Below, one piece after another: positions 15,729 through 22,459 of a stretch of 23,312 bases of DNA (positions are counted from its first letter, which is position 1; every line of letters begins with the position of its first letter). Both the position numbers and the translations under genes were made by a program. The DNA is taken from assembly GCA_045535815.1 (NCBI GenBank), contig JAZSMJ010000075.1, forward strand, positions 1 to 23,312, in the 5' to 3' direction. The notes under the pieces are model-generated. The model worked only from the letters and a program-made list of their open reading frames with translations. It searched no databases and had not been told where the DNA came from. Source of the DNA: JAZSMJ01 sp045535815. Lineage in GTDB: Bacteria > Bacillota > Clostridia > Oscillospirales > CAG-272.

Positions 15729-16715
15729 ATGGCAAATACCAATAAAAACAAAAAAAATATTTTTGATCTGTTCAAAAGAAAGGAATCCGAGACAGGATAT
15801 ACCAAAGAACAGGCAATGAAGGACGAGCCGAGAAATTTTGCCAATTTCTTCAAGCTTGCCGGAAGAAATCTCAATAATATTTTTCTGATAAATCTGTTAT
15901 GCATAATCGGAAACTTCCCGGCGCTGTTTGCATTGTTTGCATACTCGGGCTTACTTAACGACGTATCGACTGCACCTGCATCGGCAATGTTTGCAAATCT
16001 GCTCGGTACTATGAAGATGGGCGGTATCGATACTCTTGCAGGAGCCTCACTTTTCGGAGTTCACGGAACGCAGACTCCTATATCTGTACCTACCGTATGG
16101 ACGTACGTATTTTACGCAATAGGTCTGCTCACAATATTTACCTTTGGTATTGTAAGTGTCGGAACTACATATCTTGCAAGAAATATCGTTAAAGGCGAGC
16201 ATATATTTATATGGAATGACTTCTGGTACGCCGTAAAGAAAAACTTAAAGCAGGGAATGATAATGGGCGCTATCGACCTTATCTTTATCTGCCTTCTCGG
16301 ATATGACTTTATATTCTTCTACTATAATATCGGTATCTCATTTGCAACCGACGTTATGTTTTACGGTATAATAGCTCTTATATTTATTTATTCTATTATG
16401 AGATGCTATATATATATAACCATTATTACATTTAATCTCAGTATTTTCAAGGTTCTTAAAAATGCACTTATATTTACCTTCCTCGGTCTTAAACGCAATC
16501 TTCTGGGGCTTTCCGGTACAGCGCTTGTAATATTTATAAACTACGCATTCTTCGTTACGTTTGTTCCTGTGGGAATAATACTTCCGATGTTTATAACGTT
16601 TGGTCTTTGTACCTTTATCGGCGCATATACAGCCTTCCCGAAAATCAAGGAATATATGATAGATCCCTACTATGATGAAAACGGAAATCCCAAAGAAGTA
16701 AAATCGGAAGAATGA
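15729..16715 (+). CDS. YesL/DUF624-family membrane protein
   Basis: 328 residues. After a charged N-terminal stretch of about 35 residues come six or so membrane segments. FFKLAGRNLNNIFLINLLC followed by ARNIVKGEHIFIWNDFWYAV is the signature of the DUF624/YesL family, and the protein ends in an acidic tail. YesL-type genes often accompany carbohydrate ABC transporters and two-component systems, but their molecular role is unknown and no permease is adjacent here. Ribosome site AAGAAGGGA precedes the ATG. The gene ends 78 bases before tRNA-Arg(CCG), which has its own promoter. Confidence 0.85.
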   Translation: MANTNKNKKNIFDLFKRKESETGYTKEQAMKDEPRNFANFFKLAGRNLNNIFLINLLCIIGNFPALFALFAYSGLLNDVSTAPASAMFANLLGTMKMGGIDTLAGASLFGVHGTQTPISVPTVWTYVFYAIGLLTIFTFGIVSVGTTYLARNIVKGEHIFIWNDFWYAVKKNLKQGMIMGAIDLIFICLLGYDFIFFYYNIGISFATDVMFYGIIALIFIYSIMRCYIYITIITFNLSIFKVLKNALIFTFLGLKRNLLGLSGTALVIFINYAFFVTFVPVGIILPMFITFGLCTFIGAYTAFPKIKEYMIDPYYDENGNPKEVKSEE

Positions 16716-16749
16716 TCGGATAATGGATAAAAAACTCGCATAAATTCTC

Positions 16750-16778
16750 TTTACAAAAAACTTCAGATATGGTATACT
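16750..16778 (+). promoter_or_regulatory. Promoter of tRNA-Arg(CCG)
   Basis: TTTACA at 16750-16755 and TATACT at 16773-16778, 17 bases apart; each differs from consensus at one position. Confidence 0.85.
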
Positions 16779-16793
16779 CTAACAGTATGATGA

Positions 16794-16870
16794 CCGCCTT
16801 TAGCTCAGCTGGATAGAGTATCAGATTCCGATTCTGAGGGCCGCAGGTTCGAATCCTGTAGGGCGGGCCA
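16794..16870 (+). tRNA. tRNA-Arg (anticodon CCG)
   Basis: Complete 77-base cloverleaf with encoded CCA. Acceptor CCGCCTT pairs with AGGGCGG with one wobble, the D stem is GCTC/GAGT, the anticodon stem TCAGA/TCTGA encloses TTCCGAT giving CCG, and the T arm is intact. It reads CGG codons. Confidence 0.96.
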
Positions 16871-16915
16871 TGTAAAAACCCTCTTTTGTCTACTTGACAA
16901 AAGAGGGTTTTTACA
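16871..16915. terminator. Terminator after tRNA-Arg(CCG)
   Basis: A perfect 20-bp inverted repeat (16871-16890 with 16896-16915) around TACTT begins directly after the CCA end. The A-rich and T-rich flanks within the arms make it workable in either direction. Confidence 0.85.
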
Positions 16916-16916
16916 A

Positions 16917-17080
16917 TGATATCTGTTCCTTGCGGAACGGGTGATATATCTTCGATATGATATCGCACTTTGTGCGAAGATATATGCCTTTGGCATATGA
17001 AGGAACGGATATTATATCATGCTTGCGTAGCAAGTATATTATACGGCAACGCCGTATATCATATCGCGTAAGCGATATAT
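16917..17080. repeat. AT-rich array of short palindromes
   Basis: Six small hairpins follow one another: GTTCC/GGAAC (16925-16938), TCGCAC/GTGCGA (16963-16977), ATATGCC/GGCATAT (16982-16998), CTTGC/GCAAG (17022-17034), ATACGGC/GCCGTAT (17041-17057) and ATATCGC/GCGATAT (17061-17078). Loops have 3-4 bases and the linkers are variants of GATAT/TATATCAT. Longer pairings also exist: 16919-16931 with 17000-17012 (13 bp, one wobble) and 16944-16954 with 16975-16985 (11 bp). It holds no gene and resembles a dispersed modular palindromic element. Confidence 0.85.
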
Positions 17081-17082
17081 CA

Positions 17083-17111
17083 TTGAAAAGTACAACAAAC
17101 TGTGATATAAT
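17083..17111 (+). promoter_or_regulatory. Promoter of the small lipoprotein gene
   Basis: TTGAAA at 17083-17088 and TATAAT at 17106-17111, 17 bases apart. The -35 box lies at the very edge of the palindrome array. Confidence 0.78.
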
Positions 17112-17134
17112 AAAACCGGAAAGGCGGTGGAGAT

Positions 17135-17611
17135 ATGAAACAGATAATTGCATTATTTGTCAGCTTACTTCTGATTGTCTGTTTTTCCTCTTGTGCTAAT
17201 ATAAAAAAGGATTTGGAGTTTTCACAGGATAGGGCTAATGTTCAATCTATAGAGATTTACAAACCCGAGCGTGCATATTACGAAGGAGATATTTCCGGTT
17301 TTCTTAAAACCAATGAGCCTCTTGCAGTTTTGGATTCTGAACATTACACGAATTTTTTGGACACACTTTGTACCCTCGATTTTGAGAAAGAAGTAGTCTT
17401 TTTGCCAACTCCTATGGACGGTGGTTATGATTACGAAGGATACATAATAGCGATAGTATATTCGGATGGCGGTTATGATATTATTGCCGAGCACGGTTTA
17501 TATTCTTATGCCGTTGGCAATGATGGGCAAGGACGTCACAAATATGACCATTCCGATTACTGCGGAGAAACTCCGTGGGTAGAATTTATTGAGGAATATA
17601 TAGAAAAATAA
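17135..17611 (+). CDS. Small lipoprotein of unknown function
   Basis: 158 residues. A signal peptide with hydrophobic core 4-16 leads to the lipobox FSSC with C20 as the lipidated residue, so the mature protein of about 139 residues should sit on the outer face of the cell membrane after processing by LspA. The mature part is rich in Tyr, Asp and Glu (for example PTPMDGGYDYEGY and RHKYDHSDYCGETPW), with a second Cys near residue 144. No family recognised. The ATG follows GGCGGTGGAG. The gene stands alone between two palindrome arrays, with its own promoter and terminator. Confidence 0.85.
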   Translation: MKQIIALFVSLLLIVCFSSCANIKKDLEFSQDRANVQSIEIYKPERAYYEGDISGFLKTNEPLAVLDSEHYTNFLDTLCTLDFEKEVVFLPTPMDGGYDYEGYIIAIVYSDGGYDIIAEHGLYSYAVGNDGQGRHKYDHSDYCGETPWVEFIEEYIEK

Positions 17612-17638
17612 TTCGGCATCTTTTTTGTCAACACACCT

Positions 17639-17679
17639 CAAAACGTAAGAGACACGCATCGCGTGTCTCTTTCGTTTTG
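17639..17679 (+). terminator. Terminator after the lipoprotein gene
   Basis: Inner stem AGAGACACGC/GCGTGTCTCT (17648-17670, loop ATC) within an outer stem CAAAACG/CGTTTTG. Followed by GAGTTGC without a T run, although TTCGTTTT lies in the 3' arm. Confidence 0.7.
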
Positions 17680-17689
17680 GAGTTGCTAT

Positions 17690-17919
17690 TCACGAATCAG
17701 ATCGAGCTCCGCGCGCCTCGCGCGCAGAATCCGGTTCGGGTTCGCCTCGAAGCCGTCGGGGAGCTCGCTCACCAGCGGCAAGCGAGCGAATTTTCGCCGA
17801 AGGCGAAATTACGGGCTTTATAGTCTTTTCGTACTCTAAAGACACGAAAAAAGCCGTTTGCGAAATAAATCCACCTACGGTGGATGGATTCACCGACCGA
17901 TGAAATCCGAATCCGTCGG
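17690..17919. repeat. GC-rich mosaic of short palindromes
   Basis: Within the 460-base gap between the lipoprotein and ferritin genes, this block is much richer in GC than its surroundings. Hairpins: GCGCGC/GCGCGC (17711-17725), GCTCGCT/AGCGAGC (17763-17787), TTTCGCC/GGCGAAA (17792-17808), TTTTCGT/ACGAAAA (17826-17850), ATCCACC/GGTGGAT (17869-17885) and CCGAC/GTCGG (17893-17919). A 67-codon frame opens on the minus strand (17690-17893) but has a biased composition and no ribosome site, so I treat it as repeat read-through. From 17920 to 17994 I see nothing notable. Confidence 0.75.
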
Positions 17920-17994
17920 GATAAGGGCAAATGTTTTAATCTTACTTTTGGCTGATTATAGGAATTAAACTTTGTTTGATTTTTAAAAATCCTA

Positions 17995-18023
17995 TTGAAT
18001 TTTAATTTTGTGGGTGATATAAT
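17995..18023 (+). promoter_or_regulatory. Promoter of the ferritin gene
   Basis: TTGAAT at 17995-18000 and TATAAT at 18018-18023 with a 17-base spacer. No clear Fur or PerR box was seen overlapping it. Confidence 0.8.
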
Positions 18024-18071
18024 AAAATTGCAAACGGAATATTTCTGTTATACAAAAAGGAGGAGTACAAA

Positions 18072-18584
18072 ATGATGGATAAAAAAGTAAGAGATCTGCT
18101 CAATCAGCAGATAAACAAAGAATTCTATTCTGCATATTTGTATCTTGATTTTTCAAATTATTTTGAAGATCGCGGTCTTGACGGATTTGCCAATTGGTAT
18201 CTCATTCAGGCGCAGGAAGAAAGAGACCATGCAATGCTGTTCTACAAATATCTGCAGAACAATAACGAGAAGGTAACACTTGAAACGATTCAGAAGCCCG
18301 ATAAGGTGCTTGACTGCGATATGACAGTTCTTCGTGCAGGTCTTGAGCACGAAGAGTACGTTACTTCGCTTATAAATGATATTTATGCCGCTGCATACGA
18401 AGTTAAGGATTTCCGCACTATGCAGTTTCTCGACTGGTTCGTTAAGGAGCAGGGCGAAGAAGAAACCAACGCAAACGACCTTATCACAAAGATGGAGCTT
18501 TTCGGATCCGATCCCAAGAGCCTCTATATGCTCAATTCCGAGCTTGCAACAAGAGTTTACACAGCTCCCTCACTCGTAATATAA
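18072..18584 (+). CDS. ftnA: Non-heme ferritin
   Basis: 170-residue subunit of the 24-mer iron-storage cage, cytoplasmic, which oxidises Fe(II) and stores it as a ferric mineral. The ferroxidase ligands align with bacterial FtnA: E17, E50, H53, E94, Q127 and E130, with E49 and E126 beside them. There is no Met heme ligand pattern of bacterioferritin. AGGAGG at about 18058-18063 suits the ATG pair at 18072/18075. It is monocistronic. The function is secure and the length is typical. Confidence 0.96.
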   Translation: MMDKKVRDLLNQQINKEFYSAYLYLDFSNYFEDRGLDGFANWYLIQAQEERDHAMLFYKYLQNNNEKVTLETIQKPDKVLDCDMTVLRAGLEHEEYVTSLINDIYAAAYEVKDFRTMQFLDWFVKEQGEEETNANDLITKMELFGSDPKSLYMLNSELATRVYTAPSLVI

Positions 18585-18596
18585 TAATTGATCTAT

Positions 18597-18622
18597 ACTC
18601 CAACGTCCTGCGGCGTTGGAGT
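18597..18622 (+). terminator. Hairpin after ferritin
   Basis: ACTCCAACG (18597-18605) pairs with CGTTGGAGT (18614-18622). It is followed by TATCATTA and lacks a proper T tract, so it could be a weak terminator or a 3'-end stabiliser. Confidence 0.6.
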
Positions 18623-18663
18623 TATCATTATAAAATCCTTTAAACCGTTAACAGAGGTAAAAG

Positions 18664-19614
18664 ATGAAAATAGTAAAAAAGCAGTTTGTATTTGATGATC
18701 CAACTCCTACACCCGAATGCCATGCATCTACCGTAGTTAAAGCAACTGACGGTAGCCTTATTGCAGCGTGGTTTGGCGGCGAAAGAGAGAGTAGACCGGA
18801 CGTTATGATATGGGTTAGCCGATATGAAAACGGTAAATGGAGCACTCCCGTAACTGTGAGCAAAGAAGAAGGAATTCCTCATTGGAACCCGGTTCTTTTT
18901 ATGCGAGATGATAATACTGTATGTCTTTTTTATAAGGTAGGCTTCTATATCTGCGACTGGCAGACAATGGTGGTTGAAAGCAAAGATTCGGGCAAGAGCT
19001 GGAGTGAGCCTTATGAGCTTATTGCAGGCGATTTTTCGGGTGGAAGAGGTCCCGTTAAAAACAAACCGATCTATCTATCAAACGGTACAATTCTTGCTCC
19101 GGGATCGGTAGAAAGAGGCCCCTGGCGTTGTTTTGTCGATATACAAGGTAAAGACGGAGCGTGGATAAAAAAAGATATTCCGGTAAATGCAGACGTCTCT
19201 GATACAAACGTTATTCAGCCAACGCTTTGGGAATATCCTAAGGGACACCTTCATGCATTGCTTCGCTCAAATAAAGGGTATATATACCGAAGTGATTCTG
19301 TTGATTTCGGAGAGAGTTGGTGTGATGTATATCCCACTGATATACCGAATAATAACAGTGGTATAGACTGCGTAAGAACTGATGACGGACGTATCGTACT
19401 TGTCTGCAATCCCAATCCGGGTGACTTTACAGAACGATCTCCGCTATCGGTATTCGTATCCAAGGATAACGGTTCATCTTTTACAAAAGCATTTGATCTT
19501 GAAACCGAAAGCGGTGAGTTTTCCTACCCATCGGTTGTCAGCGACAAAAATAAAGTATACGTTGTTTATACCTGGAAGAGAAAAAAGATTGCATTTTGCG
19601 AAATAGAATTATAA
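18664..19614 (+). CDS. Sialidase-fold (BNR repeat) protein, probably cytoplasmic
   Basis: 316-residue six-bladed beta-propeller of the BNR/exo-alpha-sialidase-like family. The start region ECHASTVVKATDGSLIAAWF and FGGERESRPDVMIWVSRYEN is typical of the BNR_2 group. Asp-box repeats are visible as SKDSGKSW, SVDFGESW and the degenerate SKDNGSSF. There is no signal peptide, membrane helix or carbohydrate-binding module, so it likely acts inside the cell. I cannot identify the arginine triad of true sialidases with confidence, so another glycoside activity, or none, is possible. It is preceded by AGAGG and ends at a terminator facing the solute-binding gene. No nan genes are present. Confidence 0.85.
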   Translation: MKIVKKQFVFDDPTPTPECHASTVVKATDGSLIAAWFGGERESRPDVMIWVSRYENGKWSTPVTVSKEEGIPHWNPVLFMRDDNTVCLFYKVGFYICDWQTMVVESKDSGKSWSEPYELIAGDFSGGRGPVKNKPIYLSNGTILAPGSVERGPWRCFVDIQGKDGAWIKKDIPVNADVSDTNVIQPTLWEYPKGHLHALLRSNKGYIYRSDSVDFGESWCDVYPTDIPNNNSGIDCVRTDDGRIVLVCNPNPGDFTERSPLSVFVSKDNGSSFTKAFDLETESGEFSYPSVVSDKNKVYVVYTWKRKKIAFCEIEL

Positions 19615-19615
19615 T

Positions 19616-19646
19616 AAAAGCAGGCTCCTTTCATGAGCCTGCTTTT
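19616..19646. terminator. Bidirectional terminator between convergent genes
   Basis: AAAAGCAGGCTC (19616-19627) pairs with GAGCCTGCTTTT (19635-19646), and T or A runs at both ends serve the sialidase-like gene and the leftward solute-binding gene. Confidence 0.9.
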
Positions 19647-19665
19647 TGATATGTATAAAAAATTA

Positions 19666-21138
19666 TTATCCGCCGAATGCCTCGTTAGCAGCATTAACAT
19701 CCTGCATTGCTGCTCTGGCTGATCTTTTGTAGGTTGATGCAAAAGCGTTCATACCGTCGTTTATCTGGAAATAAATATCAAAATACAGATTGCCGAAAAG
19801 GTTTGAAAAGCCGATGTCGTATTTTCTCTTAGGAATGATGTATTCGGTAATCATTTCGTATGATTCTGCATCTCTTGAGTTCTTACCTTCAACAACACGG
19901 TTGTAGTATATCGGCAGAACCATATCGGTGCTGATATACGACATATATTCCAAAATAACGGCAGTTTTGGTAAGATCCGGAGCAGTTATCGGTACTGCAA
20001 AGGTAGTTGCTACCCATTCGTGTACGTATGAGCTGTAATCGTCTTCCAGGGAATATTTGGGATGAGGAATTATACCGTAATCGGCTTCCATATCTCGGAA
20101 TGCTTCCATGGTTATAAAGTTTTCAGAGAAAAATACAGCCTTATCCTCTTTGAAAAGATTGGCGCTCGAATGTCCGAGAGGACCGTAATAATCTGCATCA
20201 TAGGTCATAGTGGGGCCTATACATTTGCTGAGTTTTATAAGAAGATCGTTAGTACGGTCGTCAAGCTCGACGAACTCAAGATAATCGTCTGCATTCTTTT
20301 TAGTTATAAGAAGGCCTGCACTGCTCATAAACCCGTGAATTGCTGCACCGTTTCCGGCAAGACCGAATTGATCGTTATAGTCTAAGAGGTTATCGTTATT
20401 CAGATCTCTTGAGAACCCTTTTACAATATTGTAATACTCGTCAAGCGTCCACTTGCCATCACGGACAAGATTATAAAGATAACCGTCTTCATAGCCCATA
20501 TTTTTCAGCAATTTCTGGTTATACATAAGGCACCACGTTGCACGTGTGGCTGTTATGTTAGCATTACCGATAGCATAGTACTGACTGCCGCCTATAGTGA
20601 TGTCTTCATTCATCTGAGCATCCCACCACGGATTAGACAAATCAAGATAATCCAGCTCTTTCAGATTGTAAAGAAGATCGTTTGTTGATGCATTGAACGC
20701 CTGTCTGAATGATACATCGATCACATCGTAATAAATTTCGTTAGCGGCAATGCTGTTATACAAAAACTGGTCAACTTCACCGTCTTCAACCTCGATTTCC
20801 TGAACGGTCAAGCCATATTTGTCTGTTATTGCCATATTTCTCAGATAAATTGCTTCCTTGAGCGTATCTCCGGAATCAACCTCACCGAATATGTCGTCAC
20901 AGCCACCACCGTTCGATTTTCTGACGAGAACAGAAAAATTATCGTCTTCGCTGTATGTTACATTAGGAAGATTGGGTGCAGGGTATGTAGCTTGGTTTTT
21001 TGTTTCGGTTTCAGAATTTTGACCTGATAAGGCGCTATCAACATTGGCTTTTTTATCATCGCTGTCTTGGCAGGACGCTAAAATAACTCCAACAGACAAA
21101 ACGATAATAAGCATTAAAATTGAAATGATTTTTTTCAA
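19666..21138 (-). CDS. Extracellular solute-binding lipoprotein (sugar ABC type)
   Basis: 490 residues. The signal peptide ends in lipobox LASC with C23, followed by a polar linker and a two-lobed binding domain of the family-1 type: TDKYGLTVQEIEV, RATWCLMYNQKLLKNMGYED, DGKWTLDEYYNIVKGF and a C-terminal VNAANEAFGG. An EF-hand-like calcium loop sits at 245-256 (DLNNDNLLDYND). It should deliver a sugar or oligosaccharide to an ABC permease, but no permease or ATPase gene is in the window, so it is an orphan here. The start is TTG at 21138 with GGGGGATC as the ribosome site; no in-frame ATG lies nearby. Confidence 0.9.
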   Translation of the reverse strand: MKKIISILMLIIVLSVGVILASCQDSDDKKANVDSALSGQNSETETKNQATYPAPNLPNVTYSEDDNFSVLVRKSNGGGCDDIFGEVDSGDTLKEAIYLRNMAITDKYGLTVQEIEVEDGEVDQFLYNSIAANEIYYDVIDVSFRQAFNASTNDLLYNLKELDYLDLSNPWWDAQMNEDITIGGSQYYAIGNANITATRATWCLMYNQKLLKNMGYEDGYLYNLVRDGKWTLDEYYNIVKGFSRDLNNDNLLDYNDQFGLAGNGAAIHGFMSSAGLLITKKNADDYLEFVELDDRTNDLLIKLSKCIGPTMTYDADYYGPLGHSSANLFKEDKAVFFSENFITMEAFRDMEADYGIIPHPKYSLEDDYSSYVHEWVATTFAVPITAPDLTKTAVILEYMSYISTDMVLPIYYNRVVEGKNSRDAESYEMITEYIIPKRKYDIGFSNLFGNLYFDIYFQINDGMNAFASTYKRSARAAMQDVNAANEAFGG

Positions 21139-21196
21139 AATGATCCCCCGCTTATAAATGCATTGAAATATGTCTTTTGTTTTCTTTGGGTTTTTA

Positions 21197-21238
21197 TCAC
21201 ATATTAAATACAGTCAAAGGACTGTATTTAATATGTGA
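21197..21238. promoter_or_regulatory. Perfect 19-bp inverted repeat before the solute-binding gene
   Basis: Arms at 21197-21215 and 21220-21238 are exact reverse complements around AAAG. There is no T tract in either direction, so it is not an ordinary terminator. It lies 59-100 bases upstream of the start codon and just downstream of a minus-strand TATAAT at 21244-21249, so it could be an operator or a 5'-terminal stem-loop. Confidence 0.75.
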
Positions 21239-21243
21239 CCTTA

Positions 21244-21275
21244 ATTATAACTATATCGAATAAAAACGTTTGCGC
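21244..21275 (-). promoter_or_regulatory. Possible regulated promoter of the solute-binding gene
   Basis: A minus-strand TATAAT (21244-21249) has no good -35 box. Where the -35 box should be lies the palindrome AAACGTTT (21264-21271) within a GCGCAAACGTTTTTA context, which resembles a degenerate LacI/CcpA-type operator core. Confidence 0.35.
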
Positions 21276-21328
21276 TGTTTTGATTCATTAAATCTTTTAT
21301 TTAACAATGGTGTTATTTATTTATGCTA

Positions 21329-22159
21329 TTAAAGAACCTTGCTTTTCTTTGATACAACGGCAACAGCAGCCAAAGATACCAATATTATCGACAATGCAAC
21401 TAAAGTTACATCGCTTGTCTGCGGAGCTGTTTCCTGCTTTGTTTCAGTCTCAACAGTAGCTTCTGTTTCTGTTGTAGCTTCTGTTTCTGTTGCAGTGTTA
21501 CTGTCGGGAGAATTTGTAACGTAAATAGCTCCAATACCCATATCTACATCTGCAGTTTTGAGCATTGTCGCCTGAACCATAAGAGCACAAAGCGTAAGGG
21601 AGTTACCATTTTCGAGAGCATACTCGCCTTCTACTGTCGCATCAGCAAAAGAAAGGGTGAATGTGTTCCAACCGTTTGCAATATTTGCTTTATCAATATC
21701 CCATGATATCTTAGTATCAGCACCGGTGCTGTAACTGTTATGTACTCCTACCTGCATTGTGCTCTCGATTTGGTTAACATCTTCTACGTATATGTCAATT
21801 ACAAAATAATATGTATCTTTTGTAGGATCGCATCCGTCAAGAATAGCATACCAGTCAGGGTTGAAGCTATGAACGGTAGGTACTGAGATTCCGAGTTTCA
21901 ATGAATGCATATTGATGCCTGCAGGCTCAGCAGCTTGTTTAACAGTTCCGATAAATCCGTTTTTGCCGTCAACTAAAGCGTAGTTGCTGTGCAATATGGT
22001 TTGATTGCTTCCGTCGGGCTCAAAGCCAATAAAAGCAAAGTCAGAACCAGTAGCAAAATTTTCGGGGTCGATTACTGTCCATGTTTTTGTTCCTTCTGTT
22101 GCTGATACAGCAAAAGAAAGTACCAAAAGAATTGACACTATCAAGAGTAATTTTTTCAT
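21329..22159 (-). CDS. Secreted surface protein with sortase-like C-terminal tail
   Basis: 276 residues. Signal peptide 1-20 (cut near AVSA). Residues 22-218 look like one beta-rich domain of about 195 residues with a jelly-roll, carbohydrate-binding-like feel (FVIDIYVEDVNQIESTMQV, GWNTFTLSFADA), but I recognise no family. A Thr/Glu-rich spacer (ETEATTETEATVETE) follows, then PQTSD at 246-250, a hydrophobic helix and the basic tail KKSK. This is the layout of an LPXTG-type wall anchor with a non-canonical motif; a simple membrane anchor is the alternative. Ribosome site AAAGGAG. It lies upstream of the solute-binding gene on the same strand, which hints at a shared glycan role. Confidence 0.8.
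   Translation of the reverse strand: MKKLLLIVSILLVLSFAVSATEGTKTWTVIDPENFATGSDFAFIGFEPDGSNQTILHSNYALVDGKNGFIGTVKQAAEPAGINMHSLKLGISVPTVHSFNPDWYAILDGCDPTKDTYYFVIDIYVEDVNQIESTMQVGVHNSYSTGADTKISWDIDKANIANGWNTFTLSFADATVEGEYALENGNSLTLCALMVQATMLKTADVDMGIGAIYVTNSPDSNTATETEATTETEATVETETKQETAPQTSDVTLVALSIILVSLAAVAVVSKKSKVL
21456..21491 (-). repeat. Two exact 18-base tandem copies in the Thr/Glu spacer
   Basis: The 18-base unit at 21456-21473 is repeated exactly at 21474-21491 and encodes the Thr-Glu-Ala spacer units of the surface protein. Copy-number change would lengthen the stalk in frame. Confidence 0.9.
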
Positions 22160-22275
22160 GGTTTGCTCTCCTTTGAATTAATTAAATTTAGCTTAAAAGA
22201 TTTAGATATAGTTATCTATCCCATTTTTGAGGTGATTTACAAAAAATCTATTTCTGTGAACACACCTTTGTTTAA

Positions 22276-22304
22276 ATTATATATTATTTATTGTTTTTTT
22301 TCAA
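22276..22304 (-). promoter_or_regulatory. Promoter of the surface protein gene
   Basis: On the minus strand TTGAAA (22299-22304) and TATAAT (22276-22281) are exactly 17 bases apart. Confidence 0.8.
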
Positions 22305-22395
22305 TGAGATATGTGAAAAAAGCAATAATTAAAAATAACAGAGCAATATTTGCAATTTTTTGTAATGATCATGTAGATTGATATACCGGTTTTGA

Positions 22396-22425
22396 TTGAC
22401 AATTTATATCAAAATACAGTATAAT
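22396..22425 (+). promoter_or_regulatory. Promoter of trmO
   Basis: Perfect TTGACA (22396-22401) and TATAAT (22420-22425) with an 18-base spacer. Confidence 0.87.
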
Positions 22426-22459
22426 CATAAAAAATAAAACGTTAGATCGGAAAACGCAT

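Larger units (their letters stand above)
22160..22459. other. Divergent intergenic region
   Basis: AT-rich region between the surface protein gene and trmO. It holds the two promoters listed separately. The predicted leader of the surface protein is about 110 bases and contains short inverted repeats: GATTT/AAATC (hairpin in the 22230s-22240s) and AGATA/TATCT (about 22203-22216). A 72-codon plus-strand frame at 22163-22381 has no ribosome site and appears to be chance. Confidence 0.5.

Noticed and set aside
16794..17135. Prophage or integrative element at tRNA-Arg(CCG)
   Set aside because: No integrase, no duplicated tRNA 3' end and no phage genes are present; only palindromes follow the tRNA.
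17690..17893. 67-codon minus-strand frame in the GC-rich block
   Set aside because: It starts at GTG without a ribosome site, spans several palindromes and has repeat-derived composition; treated as part of the repeat.
16917..17919. CRISPR array
   Set aside because: The repeats are palindromes with differing arms, without a constant direct repeat and equal-length spacers, and no cas genes are present.
22163..22381. 72-codon plus-strand frame left of trmO
   Set aside because: It lies in AT-rich intergenic DNA, overlaps the surface protein promoter, has no ribosome site and resembles no protein.
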